Assembly (NCBI GenBank): GCA_030248215.1
Contig: JASANG010001084.1
Coordinates: 1 to 64,000, forward strand
Direction of reading: 5' to 3'
Length of the DNA stretch: 64,000 nt
From: Enoplolaimus lenunculus
Taxonomy: Eukaryota > Nematoda > Enoplea > Enoplida > Thoracostomopsidae
Below are positions 1 through 10,831 of this stretch, one piece after another. The position numbers and the translations under genes are program-made. Below the pieces are notes generated by a model. It searched no databases, was not told the origin of the DNA, and saw nothing but the letters and a program-made list of their open reading frames with translations. Within the stretch, counting starts at the first letter, position 1; the number at the start of each line of letters is the position of its first letter.

Positions 1-338
1 AAAGCTTTTGTGGTGGGAAAAATGTTTGCTAGGGTGTCTGAACCCGCTGGCCGCTTCTGGCTACCGAGTCACTGCATAGCGATGTATAAGCTGGTTCATG
101 GGTCGATAACCAAGTAAAATGCTATGTTGGAATGCGTCCAGGCTCGATTGTAGTAGCAAAATAAAATTAGAAAACTGAAAAGCAGACAAATATGAAACAT
201 AAAATTTGAAGCAATCAAATTCATTTTGCAATTTATACAATTTAAATACCATACACAATAAAGACCTGAAAGGAAAGTAACAAAAAATATTTACAAACCA
301 CCATAAAACACAGAAAACGAATATCAAGTGATACCTAC

Positions 339-558
339 CAGGGCCGGCGCAGCCACTCCCCATGCCCCCCATTTGGGGGCCAACACCCTTAAAAGGTCCC
401 CCACTCTAACCGGTTGAAACAGAAACCGCTTAAGTTTGAAAATGCGTCTGGCTTCTCACTCGCTTCGCTCGCGATATTAGGGCCCTGACCCTGGAATTTG
501 GGGGATCCCTCACCCTGAAATTTGGGGGGAGCCCCAACGCCTGCCTACTTTGGCACTG
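339..558. mobile_element. hAT-like MITE, family I (copy 1)
   Basis: A 220-bp non-autonomous element begins CAGGGCCGGC and ends GGCACTG. It is flanked by a perfect 8-bp direct repeat, ATACCTAC, at 331-338 and 559-566. An 8-bp duplication with CAGG...CTG ends is what hAT-superfamily elements leave. The interior is rich in runs of C and G and has no coding capacity. A related copy lies at 39770-39966. It lies upstream of the claudin-like gene. Confidence 0.75.
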
Positions 559-899
559 ATACCTACCTACGATAGTAGGCGTTAGGCGTTCAGCAATGCC
601 ATAACTGTCGCCAAGTAAACCAGGAAATGAGAATGATATAGGCGGCAAATGTAAGAGAGGGAAATTTGGCTTTTATGCAAATGAACCTAAAGAACCATGC
701 AATTGAGCCGTTCCTACAGGGGCATAGTTTTAATTATATACAAATTATCGTTAGACTATAGCTATATGCCTAAGCCTAAAACACTGATTAACTATAACTT
801 ATAAAATGATTTCAGAATAAAATGCTTTAATTACTATCTTATACTTAACATTATATCATATTGAATTTCTGCTTGTACAATTTGTTACAAACGAGCATA

Positions 900-3800
900 A
901 TGGGTTTTCTTAAGCCATTTCGTTTCACACTACATTTGCTGACATTGCTGGCAACCATAGTTGCACTAGGATTCGTTATTTCTGCCGGAGTAACATCGCA
1001 TTGGCGATATGCTGAATTTCCAAGTCTTAATGTAAGCAAAAAACATAAGTAAGCCTAACCGAAAAAATTAGTGTAAAGCTTAAGCTTGCTCTATTTTAGT
1101 CCCATGAAAGAATTGTTCGCTTCTCAAAGTCAAACATCGGCCAATGTAATATCAGCCTTTTGTTGTGATATTTGCAATGCTAAAACCGTAATTTTTAGTT
1201 GCTAAAGTGTTTAAGCCTTCCGATAGCTTCTTATTGAAGTTACTTTTTGATACGGTTATTAGGATGCTGCAATAATTATATATGACCCAGCCAGAAACCC
1301 ATCACGTTATAAATAAAATAGGTAGTTTTTTAAACGTTGTTTTATTCCAGTTTAGTTTACATAATTGATACAAACTTATCTTAAGGCACAATTATTGCTA
1401 TTTCTTACAAGGCACAAAATACACAATTTGCACAACTTATTTAGTTTCAGAAATTGTTTGCGGTACAAGCGAGGGCTTAGATTATTTAATTAACTGACTA
1501 ATATATTAATAATCAGGCCAGTGTTAATTATAGGGGCCAGTCCACTGGAAGACAGGGTACAGGAGGACTTGGAGATTGAGAAGCTTAGGATTAGGTTTAG
1601 GCTTAGGTTTCGGATTAAATTTAGAAACTTAGGCTTAGGTTTAGGATTAGATTTAAAAACTTAGGCTTAATAGACAGAATCGTATAGTTACCATGGGGCA
1701 AAAATTGTTTTATAGGAAGTACGTTATCAAGGCCTTTGGGAACACTGTTACACTTCTGACGACGGAAAAGTGCAGAATTCGCTGTGTTCACTAAAAGAAG
1801 CAATGCCTGAGCGGCAAAGCGATGGTACATATAATTCGGATGATGTTGGAAAAATAGAAGCACGTCATGTGATCACTGGTAAGAACAACGATTAACATTA
1901 ATGAATGCATAAAATACTGTAAACGTTAATAGCTTTAATTGCACCATATTCACTGCAGAAAATAACAGTCAAAAAATTTTTAACCACGTTTAAAGAAACA
2001 TTCGAGTGCAAAGTTGCCTAGAGTGGTGAGGCAATGTATACATTAATGTTTTTCAAAGCAGGGTGGAGTTAGTGCAGCTGAAAAGATATTCAACCAAACA
2101 TTGCCGTAGAGTTGTCGGTATAAAATGAATTTTGCGGTGGTCACCGATAGGAAACATTGTCGCGACCGTGGGATCCGATTTGGAAAACGCAAAATTTAGT
2201 GGGTCCAAATTCACTAAAAAGCTACTCTTTTTAGTTTATCACTCAAGAATGTTCATTCATTTTTTGTCATTATTTAGTGAAAGCTACCAATGGTGTCTAT
2301 TTTTCTGCGCTAGCTTTACGCTTAGGCTTAGGCTTAGGTTTACGCTTCGACTACTAAATGCTGGCCACGAAACGCGTCGTCGTATCGAGTTGAATTTGGT
2401 TTCAAAGAATTTTAAAATTATAATTCTAAAAATAATGGAAAAATAAAATTATTGTTTTTAGCCTGGGAACGAAATACTCTCATTCTGATCGGGGTGTCAT
2501 CGTTGTTCGCATTTTTTGCCATCATCTTTGGTGCACTTGGCCTATGCATTGATTATTGCAATTATCGACCGTGCTGTCGCATATTCTGCGTGCTGTGGGC
2601 GGTGCTTCACTTTTTTGCAGGTACAAAAATGAGATGAAATTAAAATCGGACGCAGATGACCAGGGACGTGTTTGTAGGAGCGGATCCAGAGGCCGAACGG
2701 AGAACGGCAACGTTCATCCAGAAATTGATTTGTGGAAAAATTGTAAGGTCAATTTGTATTAATTATTGTCGCTTAAATGTCATTTAGCTTCTCGCTCGCT
2801 TCATTTGCGAGTATCCGTTCACGATATATTGCAAGAGATCCAATAGAAATTTCTGGATTCCACTCTGGGCATGTGTTGTTGTGACACGTCTTGTGCGAAA
2901 TTTTTGATACGAGAATTGGTTCATAAAGGCGTCCGCTAAAGGGTCTGCAGCTAATGAGTTGATAAGCTGCCTGCGTCTGCTTTTCCAGCCTGATTGGTTA
3001 TAAAACGTCTGATGACTTAGTGTTTTAACCTACGGAATGAGAATACAATCATATGAACTTTTCCAAGTTCTAAGATATTTTCAGTAGATTTTGACGTTCC
3101 ACAGCTTTCGTAACATGATAATTAAATTGGGATTTTGATTTATATTCTTTTTAACGAAGCAACAATCTGCACTGAATTCTACAGCATAGAAGGTTCATGT
3201 ATAGGTGTATAGATGACAGCCGTAATAGTAGTATAAGAATATATTTCTAAGCCTAAGCCTCAACGTGAGGGTTAACCTATAACTAAGCCTATGCGTAAGC
3301 TTAAGCCTTAAAGCCTATGCAAAAACAATTATTCTAAAATTTAAACTTAGGGTTGCGCTATACTTTACTCAGCCGGACGCCAGCGCGCGCCGCCGGAAAA
3401 CGCACCGTTCTGCGTGCGGCGACGTCCGGCGGCTCGCGATGAGTATAGCGCAACCTAATACTCGCTGTTGTAGTCCTGCGGAAAAATGGTCTACTCCTGG
3501 TGATCGTAGTTTAGTTGTATTCTCTGCACAATTAAACATATTTATAGCAATTCTTTGTGCTGCTGGTGTGCTTGTTTATTTGATAAACTCATTTCAAGCA
3601 ATTAATCGAGAAATGAAACAAACCATTCATCGAAAAGAGGTTAGCGAATTTCGTTTATTAGTTAACGTTCGGGTCATTTCAAAACAATTTTAGTTCTTTT
3701 TTATGATATTTTCTGATAAGAAACGTCTGTACTAAGGGTATTCTACACATGTATGACAGATTGGTGGTATGCCATTGGAGCGATTTGCATGTTTTCGATT

Positions 3801-5642
3801 CGCGTTTTGTGATTTTAATAAATACAAATCACCAATAAAAACCGTTTGCTATTTTTAAGTGTAACCAAGAGTGGATGATCACTCTTTATAACAAGAGTGT
3901 GCAACTGGGTACATTCTGTGCATTAAAGAATGTACCAGCACGCGTTGCATTTCTGTTCGACACCCCCCTCAATCAGGGGGTTTAAGCAAGAGAACCAAGA
4001 GTGGATGATCACTCTTTATAACAAGAGTGTGCAACTGGGTACATTCTGTGCATTAAAGAATGTACCAGCACGCGTTGCATTTCTGTTCGACACCCCCCTC
4101 AATCAGGGGGTTTAAGCAAGAGAACCAAGAGTGGATGATCACTCTTTATAACAAGAGTGTGCAACTGGGTACATTCTGTGCATTAAAGAATGTACCAGCA
4201 CGCGTTGCATTTCTGTTCGACACCCCCCTCAATCAGGGGGTTTAAGCAAGAGAACCAAGAGTGGATGATCACTCTTTATAACAAGAGTGTGCAACTGGGT
4301 ACATTCTGTGCATTAAAGAATGTACCCGGCACGCGTTGCGTTTTTGGCCTACCCCCTCTTATTTGGGGGGATCGTTGAACCAATATTTTGAATTTTAGCT
4401 GAAGTCGCTCCGATTATATTTTAACTCCTGTGTTTACTATGTAGATTAAGTGGTGACTACCCCCACCCAAATCAGGGGGGTCGAGCAAAAATGCAACGCG
4501 TGCTGGTACACTTTGTGCCATGCGCAGCCCAAGCAATTGCACACTCTTCTGCAAGGTGGACATCATCCACTCTTGGTTTAACTAAATGCAAGTTACACGA
4601 AATTGAATTAAATTTTAAATTGACTTCTCTGTTGCTCCAATGCAATTACTTTGTCGCTGATGTAAGTACATGAACGGATTCATTCCGCACTAATATTTTT
4701 TAAAGCAATGATGTTGTAAGAAATTTTGGACTCTGATCGTTTACGGCCTCTAATTATTGATACAGACTCTCATTGGTTAAAAATGGTAACTTCAGGCTCT
4801 ACCCTCTGTTATTCAGGTCTGTGCGGTCGAACTCACTTGGTTTTGCATATATTTCTACCTACAGTGGGTGACAGTGAACCTTTAACAAAGCCCTGTCCGC
4901 GCTGGTTGGATACGGCTTATCCGTATTTCCTTTGCTCGTCAACCGTCGCAACTGGAAAACTCATTATTTGTAAAATTGAAAAATTTTCATTTTTAAAACA
5001 AGCATATTCAGACAACATTTGTAATATAGTATACGCAAGGTATGGCCAATGTATAGAACATGGCCATAACAGTAGTATAACCCTATTCCTAAGCCTAAGC
5101 CTAAGCGTAAGAATGAGCTGGTATCTAAGCCTAAGCCTAAGCGTAAGAATGAGCTGGTATCTAAGCCTAAGCCTAAGCGTAAGAATGAGCTGATATCTAA
5201 GCCTAAGCGTAAGAATGAGCTATCTAAGCCTAAGCGTAAGAATGAGCTGATATCTAAGCCTCAGCTTAAGCAAAAAATAATCTAAAGCTTAAGCTTACTC
5301 TCTGCTGCAGTCCCGCAGAAAGACGTTCCGCTCCTGATCTTTTCGTAAGCCCGACACAAGTTTACTGTGGAAGACGCGTTAAACTAAAATAACCGAAATT
5401 AATAATTGCAGATGCAATATGGTTGGTCGTTCTACAACTGTGCAACTGGTGCAATCATTTACGCCGTTACACTGGTCACTTGTTTGGCAAGCGTTATCAT
5501 GATGGGAATTTTGGCTCATAGAAGCAAATATGATTATGTTGCCGTTCCAGGCTCAATGCCCAACCCGTATACGCACCATAACGTGTATACACATCAACAA
5601 AAGGTTGTGCAACGTAACTACGTTGGTGCGACTAATGTTTGA
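900..5642 (+). CDS. Claudin/PMP22-like four-transmembrane protein (5 exons)
   Basis: Exons 900-1031, 1716-1878, 2462-2620, 3515-3639 and 5412-5642 join in consistent phase (0,1,1,0) to give about 269 residues. This family forms cell-cell junction and membrane proteins. TM1 is at about residues 9-31. The first extracellular loop has W35 and the signature GLW(50-52)-x2-C55-x12-C68, the W-GLW-C-C pattern of claudins and PMP22/EMP proteins. TM2 is at about 104-125, a long hydrophobic stretch at about 137-170 is TM3, the second loop has YGWSFY, and TM4 is at about 200-224. The protein ends in TNV, a class I PDZ-ligand pattern. The start is the ATG at 900, just before TM1. Exon 2 is needed to reconcile the phases and supplies the whole GLW-C-C loop. 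A MITE begins 6 bp after the stop codon. Which claudin-fold subgroup this is cannot be decided here. Confidence 0.87.
1560..1680. repeat. Degenerate TTAGGC-type array in claudin-like intron 1
   Basis: Degenerate TTAGGC/TTAGGT/TTAGGA units run from about 1580 to 1670. They end about 45 bp before the acceptor of exon 2 at 1716. This looks like the interior of a decayed family A MITE, although no TIR pair could be matched. Confidence 0.6.
2313..2345. repeat. Short TTAGGC-type array in claudin-like intron 2
   Basis: A few TTAGGC units lie between TTACGC units, about 115 bp upstream of exon 3. It is probably a family A remnant. The rest of intron 2 (1879-2461) shows nothing else I can name. Confidence 0.55.
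3185..3514 (+). mobile_element. Degenerate family A MITE with a GC-rich inverted-repeat insertion
   Basis: The left part (GTGTATAG.. ..AGTAGTATAAG.. ..CTAAGCCTAAGCC) and right part (AGTCCTGCGGAAAAATG..CTCCTGGTGATC) match the two ends of other family A copies. Between them, at about 3350-3458, is a GC-rich palindromic segment with arms GGTTGCGCTATACT and AGTATAGCGCAACC. Related arms recur near 21590-21690, 24825-24870 and 39387-39420. The right end of the MITE runs directly into the TTTAG acceptor of claudin-like exon 4 at 3515. Confidence 0.6.
3866..4575. mobile_element. Long-TIR element, family C, with amplified left arm
   Basis: The element starts CAAGAGTGGATGATC and ends with the inverted copy, CATCCACTCTTG. 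A 7-bp duplication flanks it with one mismatch (GTGTAAC at 3859-3865, GTTTAAC at 4576-4582). The left arm is repeated in tandem four times with a 130-bp period (starts 3866, 3996, 4126, 4256). The first three units are virtually identical and the fourth diverges at its end. The right arm (about 4459-4575) is single and inverted. A simple copy of the same family is at 37110-37452. It lies in intron 4 of the claudin-like gene. Confidence 0.85.
5044..5351 (+). mobile_element. Family A MITE with expanded GCCTAA array
   Basis: It begins GGCCAATGTATAGAACATGG and ends in the family's right-end sequence (AGTCCCGCAGAAAGACGTTCC). The interior is a higher-order array: runs of CCTAAG joined to a GTAAGAATGAGCTG block, repeated about five times with shortening. 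The right terminus is worn and no clear target duplication is visible. It lies 60 bp upstream of the acceptor of claudin-like exon 5. Confidence 0.75.
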
Positions 5643-5648
5643 ACAATC

Positions 5649-5818
5649 GGTCAATGTATACAACAGGACTGTATCAGTAATATAAGCTTATTCCTAAGCC
5701 TAAGCGTTCGCATAAACTTTAACCTAAGCAAAAAAATGAGCCTAAGCCTTATGTACGCTTATGGCAGTCCCGCAGAAAAACGTTCCGCCCCTAATCTTTC
5801 CATGGGCCGAACTATCGA
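5649..5818 (+). mobile_element. Family A MITE inserted just after the claudin-like stop codon
   Basis: A 170-bp element runs from GGTCAATGTATAC to CCATGGGCC. It has 8-bp duplications GAACAATC (5641-5648) and GAACTATC (5819-5826), one mismatch apart. The left duplication overlaps the TGA stop at 5640-5642, so the insertion is in the 3' untranslated region, if the transcript extends that far. The interior has GCCTAA-type units. Confidence 0.82.
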
Positions 5819-6183
5819 ACCACTGGAAAATCAGCGATACATCGTAACCAGACCTAACTTGTGGAGGGTGGCGAAAAAGGTTTAAGGGGATCTATGCCGA
5901 AATAGTGCAATTGCTGGTGGGCCAATTTTGCGCGCATGCAAAACATTTGCGTGTTCTTCCTTAGATGCCTTGTATGGCACAAAATTTTTTCCATGGCGTC
6001 GAAAGAGTTCTATGTCACCGTGTCTCCCCTGTAAAATGTTCGGGTCGTCTGTACTAAACAATTACTGGTTGTTGTCTTTCCTTGAGGTTTATATATCCAC
6101 TCCAAAAAATTCGAGGTGTGCACTATTTATACAATCACGTACCTTTAATATGATTTTTTAACATCTTTTTTATTGTTTAATAG

Positions 6184-6503
6184 CAGGGCGTAAACGGATA
6201 GTAAAAATAACGGAAACGGAAAACCGATATTGAAGTATATAAATTTCAGATACGTTTTTTGTGCCAACATAATTAAGACGTGGAAATAATGCTCCCCGGG
6301 CATTCTAAAATTTTGAAGAAAAAGTGGCGGATGCACCAAAATTTTTAAGGTTATGAATGAATATCGTAATCTTTGTTTCAGTTTTGACAATTGCAGCACA
6401 TATGTAATAAAAAACTAAACGAATTTTCGGTATTTCTATAACGGAAACGGATACGGATACCGATTTTTACCGGAAACGGAAACGGATATTCAGTTACACC
6501 CTG
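6184..6503. mobile_element. hAT-like MITE, family F, CCGTTTCCG-rich
   Basis: The left end is CAGGGCGTAAACGGATAG and the right end is the inverse of CAGGGTGTAACTGAATATCC. Flanks TTTAATAG (6176-6183) and CTTAATAG (6504-6511) form an 8-bp duplication with one mismatch. Both sub-terminal regions carry ACGGAAACGGA repeats. Related, more decayed sequences occur at 6875-7229 and 14902-15235. Confidence 0.78.
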
Positions 6504-6874
6504 CTTAATAGGTTTGCTGTTTTTCGTAACATTTGTTTTTTGTGAAATACTGTAAAGTGACATTTGTTGATGCAAAATAAAATGCAAATTCATTAAAAGT
6601 GTTAATGAACCGCACGATGTACCGAATACCTGTTTCCTGTTTTAGGGTTGGCAGAAAATTAAAACATCTTTAAAACTTTTATACTTCAGTTCCGTTTCCA
6701 TTTTTTATCAATATTTGTTTCCGTTATTTTCACTATCTGTTTACATTCTGGAATTCGGCTCAAGCAACAGCTGCTTTTCTCTATCGCCGCGTTTTCCACC
6801 TCCGTTCGTACCAGAGTTCCTGTCGGCATAAATGTCACCGTTGAACTGAGTGCATCATTTTGTATAACATGTAC

Positions 6875-7229
6875 CAGGGTACAACCGGAGGTCAGCCTCC
6901 GGCTCCGGCAGAAAATCCGGCTCCGGTAGAATTTTTGACGGAGGTTCCTGCAGTTTCAGTAGTAAAATTTTGCATAGTTTTGAAAAACTTACCTGTTTAG
7001 CTCGTTTTGTTTTACTTTTGTCACTATTTTCAGGAAAGAATTTCCGAAATTTCGCAGAATATTAGCGTAAAACCAAAAAACTTAACAACATATTGCTGAA
7101 ATTGGCTAAATTAACTAATTGACTATCATTTTTACAACCTAAATTCGCCTCATATCTGGCGTCACCTTCGGCTCTGTCAAGGTTCGCAGACCTCCGGCTA
7201 TGGTAATTTTCACCTCCGGTTGCACCGTG
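6875..7229. mobile_element. CCGGCTCCGG-rich TIR element, family F relative
   Basis: It starts CAGGGTACAACCGGAGG and ends CCTCCGGTTGCACCGTG, an imperfect inverted pair, with sub-terminal GGCTCCGG repeats on both sides. No clean duplication is visible. No open reading frame of note. Confidence 0.6.
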
Positions 7230-7695
7230 ACGACATGGACCACTACTTTGCAAATTTTTTGTAGTCGTCATTCCTTTACCGTTCTAGACAAAGCTGCTGA
7301 AATACCTACTGATCTTTTTTAATGAATTATAAACCTTGTAAACAAGCAATCTCTAAATATTATAATCCACTGAAGCAGTGTCTGCTCTTTATTGCACACT
7401 TTCGTGTCTCTTGTATACGGTGGCAAATCCAAAAATTACTGTGAAAGGGCCGCCCGAGTTAGAAGAGAAATAAATTCGCGAACGAGAAGTCGAACATTTT
7501 AGTACTAAACCTTTGCACAAAATTTACCTGCTGCTATTGAGGACACTTTCAGTTCCGTCATTGCTTGTATTCACACTTTCGGCTTAAGGACAAAGCTTAT
7601 GATTATGAGTATGCATAATCAGTATCACTGGCGTATCCAAAGGGCTAACCCCGGCCAAGTCCCTCAGCAGAGATCGAAACCACGCTTTTCCATGT

Positions 7696-7965
7696 TTAAC
7701 CCTTTCGCACATGAATATTTTCTATTTCCCATGAAACCTACTATTATGCTAGGATTCGAACTCCAGTGACTGGAGTGGAAGGCGTATACCATCACCACTC
7801 AGCTATAGGAGCTTGACGCTCGAGCCCGAGGGGCTCTCACGTCTTGTGGTGATTTAGTACTATGTATACGTGTTGCAATTGTTAAACACGGTGCGATATA
7901 TACTATTTAACGTATATACACTACGCTGAGTTGCCTACAGGCAACTCAATGTGAGAAGGGGTTAA
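7696..7965. mobile_element. Family B: TTAA-flanked MITE with tRNA-Gly-like core (copy 1)
   Basis: TTAA at both ends (7696-7699 and 7962-7965) encloses inverted termini CCCTTTCGCACATG and the reverse of CCCCTTCTCACATTG, a piggyBac-like arrangement. On the minus strand the interior at about 7750-7815 resembles a tRNA. It has an A-box-like TAGCTGAGTGGT, a CTTCCAC anticodon-loop-like stretch (UCC, glycine) and a B-box GAGTTCGAATCC. There is no acceptor stem, so it is not a functional tRNA gene. Confidence 0.82.
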
Positions 7966-8095
7966 GACTAAAATGGCGTTCGGCATAGCTTGATTTGCTC
8001 TTTCACTATTACCTATACCTCACGCGACCCAATTTCGAAAATTTCTTAATTCGCCACACCAGTGTGCACAATTTACGGCAGCCTTTTGTTAGATC

Positions 8096-8271
8096 GGCCA
8101 TGTTATTTTACGGGGCGTCCAGATTCCTAGTGGGTCTATAAGAGCAGGTTTAGATTCTACATTACATTTTTTTGCTTAGGCTTATGCTTAGGAACACATT
8201 TTCGCAACGCTTAGGCTTAGGCGTAGGAATACGCTCAATCTACTGTTACGCCCCTAAACGTAACATTGGCC
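8096..8271 (-). mobile_element. Family A MITE (TTAGGC interior)
   Basis: A 176-bp element starts GGCCATGTTATTTTACGGGG and ends TAACATTGGCC. It is flanked by GTTAGATC (8088-8095) and GTTAGGTC (8272-8279), one mismatch apart. The interior reads TTAGGCTTATGCTTAGG on this strand, so the array is reversed relative to the 5-kb copies. Confidence 0.85.
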
Positions 8272-9678
8272 GTTAGGTCTATGCGTGTTAAATGTAAGCC
8301 AGATGCTATGTGAGGCAAACTGCCAGATCCTGAATCCCTACTGAACAGGAACTGGTACGATTCCTCGGGCATCTCTGGTGTCCTTCCTACTCCGCACTAC
8401 GCTCTTGGAAACACAGTATTCCATTATTATGCCGTAGTACATTTTTTGCCTGCGTTTTTATCTGTGACTTGGCATAGATACTATAGGGTAGAGACGTGAA
8501 TACAGCACGCTATGTATAGAGCTTTATATATGCCTGCTGAGCCATACTGCTAGTCGGCTGTTTATTATCAGTACAGCTTTGTATTAAATGTTTTTTCTGT
8601 GCTTGTTTAACCAACTCGATATTAATATTACAACTCGGAACTATTAGGTAGCTGTAACAACGAAGCACGTTTGCAGCTATCAACCTTGGCAGCGGGAGTA
8701 AACGTTTTTCAGGACCGGCGTACAAAGGTTTTCGAAGATTTAATACAAACACGTTTGAAAATTTTCTGGGAGGGGGCAAAATTTTTTTCTGGGGGGGCTA
8801 AGCAAGCCCGGACAAGAGCAGCCGTATGGTTATTGTAAAGTTTGTAAACACTTCGTCTCGGCTTGGGTTCAGAAACCTTCCAAAAAATTTTCTAAAGCGG
8901 TCGCTGCAGATATGGACAAGGCAACGATCAAACAGACCGTGCTTAGCGCTCCCAGAACACAAGGGCTGGCGTAAACACGGCTGGGTGCTGAACAAAATAC
9001 GATTTTTAGAAGTTTTTGAATACGAACGCATGCCTGTGGCGTCTCGTTCGCTTCACTCGCGTGATTTCATTCGCTACTCTGCATCATTTTGTTGTTTCGA
9101 TCGCAATATTTCTTTTGCAATTCTACATCTGTTTTGAATCTCGACGGTCTGTTTGATGTATACTTGATTTCAGCAGACACACTCCAAACTTATTAACTTT
9201 GGAAGTGATATTCAGGCAATAGTCGTGTTTGGCTTTTCGCTCGCTTCGCTTGTCATATTTCATCCAACTGGCGCCTACATAACTAACGATTCGACCTGGT
9301 TCACTATTTCGGTTTGAAACAATTAGGCCATCTTAAAGACGGTCCGAAACGTTGGTCTCACACCTATTACCCATGTGGGTAGAGGCGCGATTAACGTAGC
9401 ACCCGCATATGCCACCGAAAATTTTCGATTCACCATTTCGACCTTCCTAAAGGCCACAAATTGGTTTTCGGATGGAACGAAGGCAACCGTAAGCCCAGTC
9501 CTGGACGATAGTGATAACTAGAGCATGCACCAGGAAGCTGGTTTGCTGTTTAAACGAGAAATAACAGCGAGAAAAGTTGAGTGTATTTTATTCGCTCTCC
9601 AGTTAAAAAAACTTTTTATATTCTCGTTTTGATGTACTTTACAACGTTGTGAGCACAGAGCATCATTTTATGAACTTT

Positions 9679-9718
<40 letters not shown>

Positions 9719-10669
9719 GCATTCAATAAATTGAAGAGTAAAAACTACACGCGTTGAAAATATTATTTTGCGTTTTGTTGAAATTTATACGTCAGACAAC
9801 GCTAAAACAGGTGTTTTCACGCTAAATTCACACGATTTTTTTGTTAGTAAACTCGAACAGAAACAACTATCATCATTTTAGAACTTTTCTAGTTTGGTCT
9901 GATAACGTTCTTGGAGCTTGGGCAGTTAGACCTATACATTTAAGGTAAAGGCTTATGCTTAATCTTCAAGTGTAGCGTTTAGGTTATAGGTAACAGTTTA
10001 GGCTTAGTCTTTGGTAAACATGTTTTCTGTAACCTCGAAAACAAACCCGGGATATACCCCAAAAAACCAGGTTAGACCCGAAAACAAATCCGGATTGCAC
10101 CCGAAAACAGATCCGGGTCCGGATTTGCATTTATTAAATATCCGGGTCCGTGTTTCTTTTCAAGAAAAATCCGGCTCATACTGCAATTTTAACCATGAGC
10201 CTACCTCTTAAACAATATTTCTACAACGCGATATGCAAACACAAAGAACCGCAAATATTTTTGTCTTTGATATCATTGCGTTCTATTGTCTTCATCAATT
10301 CTATTTTTCTTACATTCTAAAACGCTTTAAAAGTTTTACTAAAATACTATTTTTGAAATAAATTCGTTAGATTATTTTCACCAGAGCGATGCATTTTTTG
10401 CTTATATTCAAGGTCGAATCCACAGCGGTGGGGCAGTCGTCCATAAAATAAAACAAAGTTTAATAAAAAGTAAAGTCCCAAGCTAAGTTTTCATCTTGTA
10501 CCCACGAGATTTCTCACAATACACTGTTGAGCTCGCGTTGTATATTTCTGGGTCTGCCACTGCGTTTAGTACTTCCAAAAATTTCGCGTAGACCGCTGAC
10601 TAAGCTAAACTGAATGTTGTGTGCAATATTTATGCTTTCTTAGTATTTTATACAAGAGTACAGTCAGTG
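8272..10669. other. No gene recognised; simple repeat and repeat debris
   Basis: I see no supportable exon. Present are a (TTG)n run of about 12 units at 9681-9717, short TTCGCTCGCTTCGCTTG tracts near 9045 and 9240, and a decayed GGGTCCGGATTT-rich patch at 10030-10190 related to the 68-bp satellite at 38.5 kb. The open frames at 8826-9137 lack splice sites or recognisable protein character. Confidence 0.5.
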
Positions 10670-10831
10670 CGGGCCCGTAGCCAAGGAAGGGCAGGGGGGA
10701 TCGGCCCCCTGAAACAAGTTTGACCCCCATAGAAAATTTTCAACTTTACTTGAAACTCATTGAAAACCCTTGAATTCAAACCTGGAAAATTTTTTTGCTC
10801 TCCCTAGCAAGGTGAGCTGGCTACGGGTCTG
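10670..10831. mobile_element. hAT-like MITE, family E (copy 1)
   Basis: The ends are CGGGCCCGTAGCCAAGG and GGCTACGGGTCTG, inverted. Flanks AGTCAGTG (10662-10669) and AGTCAATG (10832-10839) make an 8-bp duplication with one mismatch. The interior contains the recurrent GAAAATTTTCAAC block. Other copies are at 12774-12910, 22754-22902 and 29814-29983, with partial ones near 34574 and 62862. Confidence 0.82.

Noticed and set aside
3930-4378. Three identical 61-codon open frames as a small tandem gene family
   Set aside because: They are the 130-bp amplified arm of the family C transposon, cut by stops at each unit.
7750-7815. Functional tRNA-Gly gene on the minus strand
   Set aside because: A- and B-box-like sequences are present, but there is no complementary acceptor stem and the segment is part of a repeated TTAA-flanked element.
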